A DNA stretch of 64,000 nucleotides. Origin: Woeseiaceae bacterium. GTDB lineage: Bacteria; Pseudomonadota; Gammaproteobacteria; Steroidobacterales; Woeseiaceae. The position numbers and the translations under genes are program-made. Every line of letters begins with the position of its first letter. Position 1 is the first letter of the stretch. Positions 1-9,655 of the stretch are shown in pieces. The notes beneath the pieces were generated by a model. The model was not told the DNA's origin. It was given only the letters and a program-made list of their open reading frames with translations, and did not search any database. The stretch spans positions 62,001 to 126,000 of the forward strand of contig JASJCQ010000020.1 of NCBI GenBank assembly GCA_030065915.1. Reading direction: 5' to 3'.

Positions 1-554
1 GCCACTCTGCCGGGGCTGCCGTGGCCTTAAACCTCGTGTTGAAGAATCGTGTTGCGGCCGGTCACGTCATCGGTATCAACGCGGCGCTATTGCCGTTCGG
101 GGGCACGCTCAGAAACGTGTTCTCGCCTCTGGCGCGCTTCTTCGCCAGTACCCGGCTGATGCCGAAGATGCTGGCGCGGCGTGCAACGGACAAACGAGCG
201 GTCGAAAGGGTGCTCAATGGCACCGGGTCAACGATCGATCCCGACGGTACGGAATACTATCAGCGGCTGTTCCAGCGGGAGTCGCACTTGTCGTCGGTGC
301 TGCAGATGATGGCCTCATGGGAACTGGGTCCGCTGTTAGAGGAACTCTCCGAACTGCAGGCGCGGCTGATGCTGATCGTCGGTGAGGAAGACCAGGCGGT
401 CAGTCCAAAGGAAGCCAATTCGATCGGGAAACTGCTGAACAGGACGGAAGTGCTGCGGCTGCCGGGCCTCGGCCACCTGGCGCACGAAGAGGCGCCCACG
501 CGCATCGCCGAACTGATCCGGGAGTTCATCGAAGCAGGTGAATCGAATGTATGA
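1..554 (+). CDS. bchO: BchO, alpha/beta hydrolase of bacteriochlorophyll biosynthesis (5' truncated by window edge)
   Basis: Frame is open from base 1; reads GHSAGAAVALNL (nucleophile elbow) and ends GLGHLAHEEAP; adjacent to photosynthesis genes. Confidence 0.8.
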   Translation, partial: HSAGAAVALNLVLKNRVAAGHVIGINAALLPFGGTLRNVFSPLARFFASTRLMPKMLARRATDKRAVERVLNGTGSTIDPDGTEYYQRLFQRESHLSSVLQMMASWELGPLLEELSELQARLMLIVGEEDQAVSPKEANSIGKLLNRTEVLRLPGLGHLAHEEAPTRIAELIREFIEAGESNV

Positions 555-1848
555 GCTTCCGGAAACAAAGGAGCACCCGCTTCGACGCGAGCTCAATGAC
601 GAAGTTCATGCCCGTCCGCCCGACAGCCTCGCGACTCCCAGTCAGATTACCTACCTGACCCGGCTGCCGGATCGTTCGGACGGCGAACGCCCGAACGTCG
701 AAGTGCTGTCGAAATTCCTCGCCCATTTCGACGTGGCACCGCCACAAACGACCGTCAAGCATTTCGCGGCGGACATCGGTGCAGTCAGGCTGCGTTGGGA
801 GCGTCACACCGAGTACAGCCGCTACACGCTGGCGAGAAACGGCGAGCCTGAGACTCCTTTCACGCAGACGCCGGGCGACCTGATCCCCGATGCCTGGATG
901 GACAGCATCACGGGCTATCTGCTCATCGGCGTACAGGCGCAGGTCATCCGCATGGACGACTGGCGCGACAGGCTCGATGAGATCAGCGCGACGTTCTTCG
1001 ATGGCAACGTCCTGGTCGGATCCGTCGTCGCCGACGATGGCGCGGTCGCATTGACAGACCTGCGAATCCATGGCGATGGCATGAGCCGGATACTGTTGAT
1101 CAATGAGGCCATGAGCGAACAACAGACCGGGCGCGTCATGCAGCGGCTGCTCGAGATCGAGACCTACCGCATGATGTCGCTACTGGCGCTGCCCGTGGCA
1201 CAACAGCTGACACCGGTGCTCGACGAAAGCGAGGAGGAGCTGACCCTGATCGGCGAAGCACTCGTCGACGCGGAGATGAACCAGGAACAGGCTTTGCTGG
1301 AGCGACTGACCCGTCTGTCAGCCACCAGTCAGCACCGCCACCTGCGAAGCAATTATCGCTTCGATGCGGCCGATGCCTACTACGAGATCGTTCTCCAGCG
1401 TATCCATGAGCTGCGAGAAACGCGCATTGTCGGCGTGCAGACCTTCGAGGAGTTCACAAACCGACGACTGGCGCCGGCGGTCAAGACTTACCGCGCCGTG
1501 TCGCGACGGCAGCAGTCGATACTCGAACAGATGGCCAGGGCGACCAAGCTCCTGTCGACGCGGATCGATATTGCCCGCCAGCGGCAAAACCAGTCACTGT
1601 TAGCATCGATGAATCGCCGAGTGAAAACGCAGTTGCGTTTGCAGGCGACGGTGGAGGGTTTGTCGGTAGCGGCGGTAACCTACTATATCGTTGGGCTGAT
1701 TAACCTGTTGGCCAAAGGCCTGGTCGACTCGGGCTTGCCCGTCAGCCCTGCAATTGTGACCGGTGTTAGTATTCCCATAGTGGCGACATCGGTGTACATG
1801 GCGGTTCGGCGCTTGCGGAAGAAGATCTCCGCCGAGGAATCGGAATGA
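538..1848 (+). CDS. DUF3422 family protein with C-terminal membrane segment (start may be ATG 547)
   Basis: HPLRRELNDEVHARPP N-terminus typical of DUF3422; C-terminal hydrophobic stretch; overlaps bchO stop. Confidence 0.8.
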   Translation: MNRMYELPETKEHPLRRELNDEVHARPPDSLATPSQITYLTRLPDRSDGERPNVEVLSKFLAHFDVAPPQTTVKHFAADIGAVRLRWERHTEYSRYTLARNGEPETPFTQTPGDLIPDAWMDSITGYLLIGVQAQVIRMDDWRDRLDEISATFFDGNVLVGSVVADDGAVALTDLRIHGDGMSRILLINEAMSEQQTGRVMQRLLEIETYRMMSLLALPVAQQLTPVLDESEEELTLIGEALVDAEMNQEQALLERLTRLSATSQHRHLRSNYRFDAADAYYEIVLQRIHELRETRIVGVQTFEEFTNRRLAPAVKTYRAVSRRQQSILEQMARATKLLSTRIDIARQRQNQSLLASMNRRVKTQLRLQATVEGLSVAAVTYYIVGLINLLAKGLVDSGLPVSPAIVTGVSIPIVATSVYMAVRRLRKKISAEESE

Positions 1849-1891
1849 ACAACGTCCCGCCATCGAGACTTACACTCAAGGATCTGCGATC

Positions 1892-2830
1892 GTGAAGAAT
1901 CTGAAAGACACCCTGAGCAGGGACGCCGACCGATCGGATTGCCGCAACATTCTGCGCCATGGCTCACACTCATTCTATGCGGCCTCGCTGCTGATGCCGG
2001 ATGAATATTGCGAGCCCATCACCGCGCTGTACGCGTTCTGTCGAATCGCTGACGACGCCGTTGACCTTGCCGAGGATCCTGCACTCGGACTGTCTTGCGT
2101 TCGCGACCGCCTCGAGCGGGTGTACGCCGGTTGCCCGATTGACTCTCCCGTGGACAGGACGTTTTCCGAGGTTGTGCGCAGGTATCAAATCCCGCAGGAA
2201 CTGCCCGGCGCTTTGATTGAAGGGTTTGAATGGGACGTCCAGGGCCGGCGCTACGAGTCATTATCCGATACCTACGCCTACTGCACCCGTGTTGCCGGGA
2301 CCGTCGGTGTCATGATGTCTATGCTGATGGGTGTTCGCGATACGGACGTGCTGAGCCGCGCCTGCGACCTCGGTGTTGCGATGCAACTTACGAACATTGC
2401 CAGGGATGTGGGTGAGGACGCGCGCAATGGGCGCATCTACCTGCCGCTGGAACTGCTGCGCCAGCACGGCGTTGACGAGGAGTCGTGGCTCGCGAATCCA
2501 CGCCCGGGTAAAGGCATCAGCAAGACGCTGAAGCAAATCCTGGAGATTGCCGACAGGCACTACCAGCGTTCAGAATGGGGCATAAGCCGCCTGCCGCTTG
2601 GCGTACGACCGAGCATATTCGCGGCCCGCTCCATTTATGCAGAGATCGGTCGGGAGGTCGAACGTAACGCTTACGATTCGGTGACGCAGCGGGCCTACGT
2701 GAACAAACGCCGCAAGGCCGTGCTACTCGCGCGCGCGGTTCGTAAGGCCTTCAAATCGCACAAACAGGACCATGCGCCGCCACTTCGCGAGACCCGGTTC
2801 CTGCTGGACGCGGTGGCACAGACCTGTTGA
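1892..2830 (+). CDS. crtB: Phytoene synthase
   Basis: Squalene/phytoene synthase motifs (SFYAASLLMP, YAFCRIADDAVD, QLTNIARDVGEDARNGRIYLP). Confidence 0.95.
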   Translation: MKNLKDTLSRDADRSDCRNILRHGSHSFYAASLLMPDEYCEPITALYAFCRIADDAVDLAEDPALGLSCVRDRLERVYAGCPIDSPVDRTFSEVVRRYQIPQELPGALIEGFEWDVQGRRYESLSDTYAYCTRVAGTVGVMMSMLMGVRDTDVLSRACDLGVAMQLTNIARDVGEDARNGRIYLPLELLRQHGVDEESWLANPRPGKGISKTLKQILEIADRHYQRSEWGISRLPLGVRPSIFAARSIYAEIGREVERNAYDSVTQRAYVNKRRKAVLLARAVRKAFKSHKQDHAPPLRETRFLLDAVAQTC

Positions 2831-2994
2831 TGGACCTTGGTTTTCTAAAGGCCCTGTTTTTCAGTCTGCCGGTTCTGATCTTCGTAATCTGGCAATTGAT
2901 CAGCGTTTCCAGGGAGCTGGAGGTCGATCGCAAGAGCGACGAAGCGGCGGCAGGCGAGTCAGCGGATTCGAGGCATTCGGAACGGCAGCAGTAG
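2830..2994 (+). CDS. Small predicted membrane protein, 54 aa
   Basis: ATGA overlap with crtB stop; reads MDLGFLKALFFSLPVLIFVIWQLISVSRELEVDRKSDEAAAGESADSRHSERQQ*; one hydrophobic segment plus polar tail; below the ORF-track cutoff. Confidence 0.55.
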   Translation: MDLGFLKALFFSLPVLIFVIWQLISVSRELEVDRKSDEAAAGESADSRHSERQQ

Positions 2995-3918
2995 TCTGAC
3001 CCAGCGCGCCTGGAAGCGGTCCAGGTCGAGGTACTCGTGCATCGTATCTCCCTCGAATGCCGTATCCGTCAGTATAGAACGCGTATAAAAAGGTGTGTCT
3101 TCGAGATCTCTCAACGCCCGTGGCGTCTTACCGCAGCATGCGTCGCGACGGACCCGCCAGAGACCAGGCCTCAGGCTAACAGTGTCCGGTAAGGGCACTT
3201 CTTCGACAGGCGCGGAATCAGAAAACCGGACCGATGCGGCTCGACGAGTGCCGTCTCGCAATGTGATTGAGTAGGTCACCTCACTGTGATGTCTGTCCTC
3301 GCGTCGTGTCCAGCTCCACCCCCTGAAGTCCTCCTCAAGCGCGCGGCTGCCGCTGTTCGTGTCAAAGTACCCATGCCCTCGCCACGAGAGTGTCGGCGAT
3401 TCCATCTCCACATCGATTTCCGATGACGGAGCGACAGGCCTCCAGCGATGGCAGTCGTTCGGTTCGAGGTAGAACCCGTCCGCGTTCAAGAAGCGCGGAC
3501 GAACCGTGACTCGACCCCGCACCTTCTGGCCGAAAGGAGAAGCTCGCTCGTCAATGTCGATCACCAGCTCATCGCCGCTCCACATCATTCGGCTTCGACC
3601 GACACGAAAGAACTCGACGTCGCGTTCGACGGAACGCTTGCTCCGCTCCGTCATACACCAGCGCCCGCCGCGGCGACGATACAGTCCGACGTTGATGGCA
3701 CAGTGCTCCAGCGGATCCGCATCGCCGCGCTGGCGAGCCGCATAGTAGTAGGGCGAGAAGACACTGCCGATAAAACCGATCACAACGATGCCGTTGTCAC
3801 CGTCGTCGCTGATGCCGTCGACATACCACCAACGATAACCATTGACGGGTACAGCGCTGCTGAAATCGGTTCTCAGAGTGTCGGAGCGATAACGGTGCAG
3901 CTGCTCAAAATCGGTCAT
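2959..3918 (-). CDS. crtC: Hydroxyneurosporene synthase (carotenoid 1,2-hydratase)
   Basis: WWYVDGISDDG...GSVFSPYYYAAR, CAINVGLY, RLLLPFRMPRIR typical of CrtC. Confidence 0.92.
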   Translation of the reverse strand: MTDFEQLHRYRSDTLRTDFSSAVPVNGYRWWYVDGISDDGDNGIVVIGFIGSVFSPYYYAARQRGDADPLEHCAINVGLYRRRGGRWCMTERSKRSVERDVEFFRVGRSRMMWSGDELVIDIDERASPFGQKVRGRVTVRPRFLNADGFYLEPNDCHRWRPVAPSSEIDVEMESPTLSWRGHGYFDTNSGSRALEEDFRGWSWTRREDRHHSEVTYSITLRDGTRRAASVRFSDSAPVEEVPLPDTVSLRPGLWRVRRDACCGKTPRALRDLEDTPFYTRSILTDTAFEGDTMHEYLDLDRFQARWVRLLLPFRMPRIR

Positions 3919-3975
3919 AGGTGCTCTGGCTAGTCCGGTTCGGGCGCTCGCCGATATTGACGGACACTGTGCAAA

Positions 3976-3993
3976 TGTCTATTGTAACTTACA
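3976..3993. promoter_or_regulatory. PpsR/CrtJ-type operator TGT-N12-ACA (site 1)
   Basis: TGTCTATTGTAACTTACA read directly in the crtC/crtE divergent intergenic region. Confidence 0.65.
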
Positions 3994-4000
3994 ATTTACA
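3983..4000. promoter_or_regulatory. PpsR/CrtJ-type operator TGT-N12-ACA (site 2, overlapping site 1)
   Basis: TGTAACTTACAATTTACA read directly. Confidence 0.65.
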
Positions 4001-4040
4001 CTGACAATATAAATTGACACATTCTCAATGGAGAGCCGTG

Positions 4041-4913
4041 ATGGACGTTGATTCCCGAATCAACGCGGCGCTTAATAATGCGCTGCATTCCTCGAAAGGT
4101 CCGGCCTGTCCGCCGGGGCTAGCGGATGCCATGGAGTATGCGGTCTTCCCCGGTGGTCATCGAATCCGGCCCAGGCTCTGTTTCGCCGTCGCCATGGCGC
4201 ATGAGGAGCCGGACGCCGCCGTGCTCGACGCGGCCGTCAGCAGCATCGAATTGCTGCATTGCGCCTCGCTCGTTCACGACGACATGCCTTGTTTCGACAA
4301 CGCGGACATGCGCCGCGGCAAACCCGCTGTTCACGTGGAATTCGGTGAGTCGCTGGCGTTGCTTTGTGGCGACGCGCTGATCGTTCATGCGTTCCAGGTC
4401 CTCGCGGGCGTCGCACCGGTCGCGCCGCGTCGCGTGGCGAATCTGCTCGGCGTCGTCAGTCAGGGCGTCGGTGCGCCCGATGGCATCGTGGCCGGCCAGG
4501 CCTGGGAGTGTGAGACTTCTAGAAACCTCCGCGACTACCAGCGCGGCAAGACCGGCGTTCTCTTCGCTGCGGCAACCATGGCCGGTGCTGCCGCCGCCGG
4601 TGCTCCACACGAGGATTGGTTCGCGCTCGGTGAGTCGATGGGAGAGGCCTACCAGGTAGCCGACGATCTGCTCGATCGTTTCGGCACGGCCGAAGTGATC
4701 GGCAAGCCGGTGGGTCGGGACGCACAACTGGATCGTTCCAATGCCGTATCCGAGATGGGTGTTGACGGCGCGTCACAGCGTCTGAGTGACATTATCGACG
4801 AGATGATCGAAACGATCCCGGACTGTCCCGGTCGCAGGGGTCTGAGTGACCTGATCCGGGTTGAAGCGACCCGCTTCACCGAGCTCGCTCTGCGCGCCCG
4901 CCAGGCAGCCTGA
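4041..4913 (+). CDS. crtE: Geranylgeranyl diphosphate synthase
   Basis: Polyprenyl synthase motifs (GGHRIRPRL, LVHDDMPCFDNADMRRG, DDLLDRFG); ATG at 4041 preferred over TTG 4014. Confidence 0.93.
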   Translation: MDVDSRINAALNNALHSSKGPACPPGLADAMEYAVFPGGHRIRPRLCFAVAMAHEEPDAAVLDAAVSSIELLHCASLVHDDMPCFDNADMRRGKPAVHVEFGESLALLCGDALIVHAFQVLAGVAPVAPRRVANLLGVVSQGVGAPDGIVAGQAWECETSRNLRDYQRGKTGVLFAAATMAGAAAAGAPHEDWFALGESMGEAYQVADDLLDRFGTAEVIGKPVGRDAQLDRSNAVSEMGVDGASQRLSDIIDEMIETIPDCPGRRGLSDLIRVEATRFTELALRARQAA

Positions 4914-4940
4914 TTCCAGGCCCGAAGGGCGAGATCTCGC

Positions 4941-6044
4941 GTGGCTCCGGCGCCTTTTTTCAATCTCCGAAACCGGCTGCTGAGCAGTGCATCCTTTCGA
5001 CGGAAGGCAGAAAAACTTCCGTTTGGTCAATGGCTTGCACGTCGGCACGCGGGCAGGTTGTTTCGAATTGCCGGGGGCTTTATCCATACCCAGGTCTTGC
5101 TGTCCTGTGTGCGCCTCAATCTGTTTGAAATCCTGAGGCCGCGGCCGCTGACCACGGCAGAGCTCGCCGCTCGAACACAGATTCCCGAGGACAGGTTGCG
5201 ACATCTCCTGGCCGCTGCGGCTGCGCTGGACCTCCTCAAGCGCCGTCGTCGTGACCGGTTCGGACTGGGCCCGTTGGGTGCCGCAATGAATGAGAACGAA
5301 GCCGTCACCGCCTTTGTCCTGCACCACGATGCGTTCTACCAGGATCTCATCGATCCGGTTGCGCTGTTTGCAGGAACGGCTGAAACACGAATGTCGTCGT
5401 TGTGGTCCTATGCGACCGCAAGAACGACGGACAATCTCGAGCGCGACGACGTTCGCGCATACACGAAGCTGATGAGTGAATCGCAATCGATGGTAGCCGA
5501 GCAGGTGCTCGACGCGTTCTCGTTTGCGGAGAGTAAGAGCCTGATCGACATCGGTGGTGGCAGCGGCGCATTCGCAAAGGCAGTCGCGGCGCGTTGGCCA
5601 GAGCTCGCGATTACCGTCGCCGACCTACCGCCCGTCGCCGATATCGCGCGACAAAGCATGCTTGACGAGGGCCTCGAGCGACGTATCGACGTCATCGGCA
5701 TCGATGCCACGAGCGGAGACATTCCCGGCACCTATGACGTCGTCAGTCTTGTGCGCATTATTCACGACCACGATGACGACCGGGCGTTGCAGATACTGAG
5801 AACTGCACGTGCTGCGCTGTCCGAGGGCGGCCGCCTGTTACTCGCCGAGCCTATGGCGGCTCGCAACCTTGCTGGCGTCCTTAACGATGCGTATTTCCAG
5901 GTCTATCTGCTGGCTATGGGGAGCGGTCGACCCAGGCGGTCCGGAGAACTCAAAAGACTCCTGAAAGAGGCCGGTTTCAGCAGCGTCAAGCGATGCAAGA
6001 CCCGGGTTCCGCTGATCACCAGCGTTCTGGTCGCCAGGCCCTGA
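4941..6044 (+). CDS. crtF: Demethylspheroidene O-methyltransferase
   Basis: O-methyltransferase fold (LIDIGGGSGAFAKAV), position between crtE and bchC; GTG start. Confidence 0.9.
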   Translation: MAPAPFFNLRNRLLSSASFRRKAEKLPFGQWLARRHAGRLFRIAGGFIHTQVLLSCVRLNLFEILRPRPLTTAELAARTQIPEDRLRHLLAAAAALDLLKRRRRDRFGLGPLGAAMNENEAVTAFVLHHDAFYQDLIDPVALFAGTAETRMSSLWSYATARTTDNLERDDVRAYTKLMSESQSMVAEQVLDAFSFAESKSLIDIGGGSGAFAKAVAARWPELAITVADLPPVADIARQSMLDEGLERRIDVIGIDATSGDIPGTYDVVSLVRIIHDHDDDRALQILRTARAALSEGGRLLLAEPMAARNLAGVLNDAYFQVYLLAMGSGRPRRSGELKRLLKEAGFSSVKRCKTRVPLITSVLVARP

Positions 6045-6053
6045 CGTCCAGGT

Positions 6054-6071
6054 TGTAAACAAATATTGACA
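6054..6071. promoter_or_regulatory. PpsR/CrtJ-type operator TGT-N12-ACA upstream of bchC
   Basis: TGTAAACAAATATTGACA in an AT-rich 56-bp gap between crtF and bchC. Confidence 0.6.
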
Positions 6072-6100
6072 ATAATAGTAGTCAGAGTAAACTGACACCG

Positions 6101-7078
6101 ATGGTTAGCGAACCTGAAATAAAGGGGGAAAGCGGCCACGTTTCAGCGCAAGCGGTCGTATTCGAGAAACCGCAGGCGCTGGCGGTCCGTCAGCTTGATC
6201 TCAAGCCACCAGAGAGCGGTCAGGTCATCGTCGATGTCGAATGGACCGGCATCAGTACAGGCACCGAAAAGCTGCTGTGGAGCGGGCGAATGCCTGCGTT
6301 TCCCGGTATGGGCTATCCGTTGGTTCCCGGCTACGAAACGGTCGGGCGAGTCGCGGCTGCGGGCCCTGAAGTATCCGTTCGCGTCGGTGACCGCGTCTTC
6401 GTATCGGGCGCTTCCTGCTATGGCGACATTCGCGGGTTGTTTGGCGGCGCGTCATCGCGTTTGGTGGTCGACGAGCAAAAGCTGATTCCCGTCGGTGAGG
6501 ATCTCGAAGAGGAGGCCATACTCCTGGCGCTCGCGGCGACCGCTCACCACGCGCTAATGACCGGCGACGCATCTCGTCTGCCCGAACTCATTGTTGGTCA
6601 CGGCGTTCTCGGCCGATTGTTGGCGAGACTGACGGCGGCGCTTGGTGGTGTCTCTCCTGTCGTCTGGGAGGCCGATGAACGTCGGATGACCGGCTCGATG
6701 GACTACGACGTCGTTCTCCCTGGCGATGACGAACGCAGAGACTATGGTCGAATCATCGATGCCAGTGGAGACTCCGGCATTCTGGATACCGTCACGCAGC
6801 ATCTCGCTCCGTCCGGCGAGATTGTGCTGGCGGGTTTCTATGCTCAACCACTGTCGTTCAACTTCGCACCCGCTTTTATGCGCGAAGCCACCATTCGCAT
6901 AGCCGCGGAATGGCAACCAACTGACCTGAGAAGTGTGCGGTCGCTGATAGCAAGCGGTGCGCTGTCGCTCGATGGTCTGATCACACATCGATCGAGCGCT
7001 CAGGACGCACACACGGCCTATCCCACTGCGTTCACTGATCCCGATTGTCTGAAGATGGTCCTGGACTGGAGGTCCTGA
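6101..7078 (+). CDS. bchC: 2-desacetyl-2-hydroxyethyl bacteriochlorophyllide a dehydrogenase
   Basis: Medium-chain dehydrogenase with WTGISTGTEKLLWSGRMPAFPGMGYPLVPGYETVG, typical of BchC. Confidence 0.93.
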   Translation: MVSEPEIKGESGHVSAQAVVFEKPQALAVRQLDLKPPESGQVIVDVEWTGISTGTEKLLWSGRMPAFPGMGYPLVPGYETVGRVAAAGPEVSVRVGDRVFVSGASCYGDIRGLFGGASSRLVVDEQKLIPVGEDLEEEAILLALAATAHHALMTGDASRLPELIVGHGVLGRLLARLTAALGGVSPVVWEADERRMTGSMDYDVVLPGDDERRDYGRIIDASGDSGILDTVTQHLAPSGEIVLAGFYAQPLSFNFAPAFMREATIRIAAEWQPTDLRSVRSLIASGALSLDGLITHRSSAQDAHTAYPTAFTDPDCLKMVLDWRS

Positions 7079-8100
7079 TGCTCGACCGAAAACAAGCCAA
7101 AGAACACAAGATCGATCCGCAGATTCAGATGCGAGACCGGCTGAGAGAAGAAGCATCGATAGATCCGGACCCGGTGTCGACGAGCGAGCCGGCGAAAGAG
7201 ACGCAGGTCATCGCGATTTACGGCAAGGGCGGCATAGGTAAGAGTTTCACGCTGTCGAACCTGTCTTACATGATGGCCCAGCAGGGCAAAAAGGTGCTGC
7301 TCATCGGCTGCGATCCGAAGAGCGACACGACGTCGTTGCTGTTTGGCGGCAAGAGTTGTCCGACCATTATCGAGACCTCGTCGAAGAAGAAAGCCTCCGG
7401 CGAAGAAGTCGAGATTGGTGATGTCTGCTTCAAGCGCGACGGTGTCTTCGCGATGGAACTCGGCGGCCCCGAGGTCGGAAGAGGCTGCGGCGGCCGCGGC
7501 ATAATCCACGGGTTTGAGCTGCTCGAGAAACTCGGTTTCCACGACTGGGATTTCGACTACGTCCTGCTCGATTTTCTCGGTGACGTCGTCTGCGGCGGAT
7601 TCGGTCTGCCGATTGCTCGCGACATGTGCCAGAAGGTCATCGTCGTGGGTTCGAACGACCTGCAGTCGCTGTACGTGGCAAACAATGTCTGCTCAGCCGT
7701 CCAGTACTTCAGAAAGCTGGGCGGCAACGTCGGTGTGGCCGGCATGGTGATCAACAAGGACGACGGAACGGGTGAGGCGGCAAAGTTCGCCGAGTCCGTT
7801 GGCATCCCTGTCCTTTCCGCGATTCCGGCCGACGACGACATCCGCAAGAAGAGCGCGAACTACGAAATTATCGGGCGTCCGGAAACGCAGTGGGCCGGGC
7901 TGTTCGAGCAGCTGGCTGAAGGCGTTGCCGAGGCGCCGCCGCTACTGCCTGAGCCACTCGATCAGGATGGTTTGCTCGGCTTGTTTGACGGCAACGACGA
8001 GAGCGCCAGCGGACAGCTTACACCGGCGACGGCGGAGGACATGTGCGGCAAGAACTTCACGGCGAAACCTTCACTGGAAGTGGTTTACGACGAGGCTTAG
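7078..8100 (+). CDS. bchX: Chlorophyllide a reductase iron protein subunit X
   Basis: P-loop YGKGGIGKSFTLSN, CDPKSDTTSLLFGG; ATGA overlap with bchC. Confidence 0.95.
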   Translation: MLDRKQAKEHKIDPQIQMRDRLREEASIDPDPVSTSEPAKETQVIAIYGKGGIGKSFTLSNLSYMMAQQGKKVLLIGCDPKSDTTSLLFGGKSCPTIIETSSKKKASGEEVEIGDVCFKRDGVFAMELGGPEVGRGCGGRGIIHGFELLEKLGFHDWDFDYVLLDFLGDVVCGGFGLPIARDMCQKVIVVGSNDLQSLYVANNVCSAVQYFRKLGGNVGVAGMVINKDDGTGEAAKFAESVGIPVLSAIPADDDIRKKSANYEIIGRPETQWAGLFEQLAEGVAEAPPLLPEPLDQDGLLGLFDGNDESASGQLTPATAEDMCGKNFTAKPSLEVVYDEA

Positions 8101-8149
8101 GCGAAGTCAGTCAAAACGGTCGGGCAGGAAAATTACAACTAAAGAGTGC

Positions 8150-9655
8150 ATGACTGAAACAAAGCAAAAACTGACGGGTAAGGAAAGGGTCGAATTCGAT
8201 TCGATCGTCGACGCGCCTGACGCAGGTTCTGCGCCGGCCGCGGGTGGCTGCCATGCCAATGATGAATTGAAGAAGGCAGCGTCCGAAGCCGGCAAGTCCG
8301 GTGTGCTCGAGCAGTACGCGAAAGACTACTCGGTCGGGCCGCACGACCAGCCGCAGAGCATGTGCCCGGCATTCGGCAGCTTAAGGGTTGGCTTGAGAAT
8401 GCGTCGCACGGCGACGATCCTGTCCGGATCAGCCTGCTGCGTCTATGGCCTGACGTTTACGTCGCATTTCTACGGCGCCCGGCGAACCGTCGGCTATGTC
8501 CCGTTCAACTCTGAAACGCTCGTGACCGGCAAACTGTACGAGGATATCCGCGATGCCGTACACGAGATCGCCGACCCTGAACACTACGATGCGGTTGTCG
8601 TAACCAACCTGTGTGTACCGACGGCCAGTGGCGTGCCGCTGCAGATGTTGCCGAAAGAAATCGACGGCGTGCGGATCATCGGCATCGACGTGCCCGGATT
8701 CGGTGTTCCGACGCATGCAGAGGCGAAAGACATTCTTGCCGGTGCCATGCTGAAGTATGCGCGGGAAGAAGCAGAGGCGGGGCCCGTCAAGGCGCCAGCC
8801 GATCGCAAACAACTACCCACGGTTACGCTGCTGGGCGAGATGTTCCCGGCCGACCCGGTCAGCATCGGCCAGCTTCTTGACCCGCTGGGTCTGGCGACCG
8901 GGCCCGTCGTACCCACGCGCGAGTGGCGCGAGTTGTACACGGCGCTGGAGAGCCAGGTCATCGCGGCGATCCATCCGTTCTACACGGCCTCGATACGAGA
9001 GTTCGAAGCTGCCGGTCGTACCATTGTAGGTTCAGCTCCGGTCGGCCAGCATGGCACGGCGGCGTGGCTTCGATCCATTGGCGAAGCCTACGACGTCGGG
9101 AAGGCGCTTATCGACAAAGCTATCAACCAGTTTGTTCCGGCGATCGCCGGTGCTACTGCTGCATCGCCCATCAAGGGCCGCATCACGATGTCCGGCTACG
9201 AGGGCTCAGAGCTCCTGGTCGCTCGCATGCTGGTCGAGAGCGGCGCCGACCTCAGATACGTCGGTACGGCGTGTCCAAGGACACGCTGGTCCGATGCCGA
9301 CAGGGAGTGGCTGGAAGAGAAAGGCGTCATCGTCACGTTCCGGGCTTCGCTCGAGGATGACCTGGCGGCGATGCAAGAATTCGAACCCGATCTTGCGATC
9401 GGGACGACACCGGTGGTGCAGAAGGCAAAGGAAGCGGCGATCCCGGCGCTGTACTTCACCAACCTGATTTCGGCCCGACCGCTAATGGGCATTCCGGGCC
9501 CGGGCTCGCTCGCCCAGGTCGTCAATGCGGCGATGGGCCAGAAGTCGCGTTTCGACACGATGCGAGAGTTCTTCGAGGACGTGGGTCACGATCAGACGGC
9601 CGGCGTCTGGGAAAAGGCGCCTGCGAGTGCAGCGACTGGAGGTGCCGCGTGTTAG
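8150..9655 (+). CDS. bchY: Chlorophyllide a reductase subunit Y
   Basis: [15 protein letters not shown]...[28 protein letters not shown] typical BchY; the track ORF from 7772 is an N-terminal over-extension. Confidence 0.94.
   Translation: MTETKQKLTGKERVEFDSIVDAPDAGSAPAAGGCHANDELKKAASEAGKSGVLEQYAKDYSVGPHDQPQSMCPAFGSLRVGLRMRRTATILSGSACCVYGLTFTSHFYGARRTVGYVPFNSETLVTGKLYEDIRDAVHEIADPEHYDAVVVTNLCVPTASGVPLQMLPKEIDGVRIIGIDVPGFGVPTHAEAKDILAGAMLKYAREEAEAGPVKAPADRKQLPTVTLLGEMFPADPVSIGQLLDPLGLATGPVVPTREWRELYTALESQVIAAIHPFYTASIREFEAAGRTIVGSAPVGQHGTAAWLRSIGEAYDVGKALIDKAINQFVPAIAGATAASPIKGRITMSGYEGSELLVARMLVESGADLRYVGTACPRTRWSDADREWLEEKGVIVTFRASLEDDLAAMQEFEPDLAIGTTPVVQKAKEAAIPALYFTNLISARPLMGIPGPGSLAQVVNAAMGQKSRFDTMREFFEDVGHDQTAGVWEKAPASAATGGAAC

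Noticed and set aside
7772-8149. N-terminal extension of the bchY ORF in the track
   Set aside because: Overlaps bchX C-terminus and reads as Arg/Ser-rich shadow sequence; true BchY start is ATG 8150.
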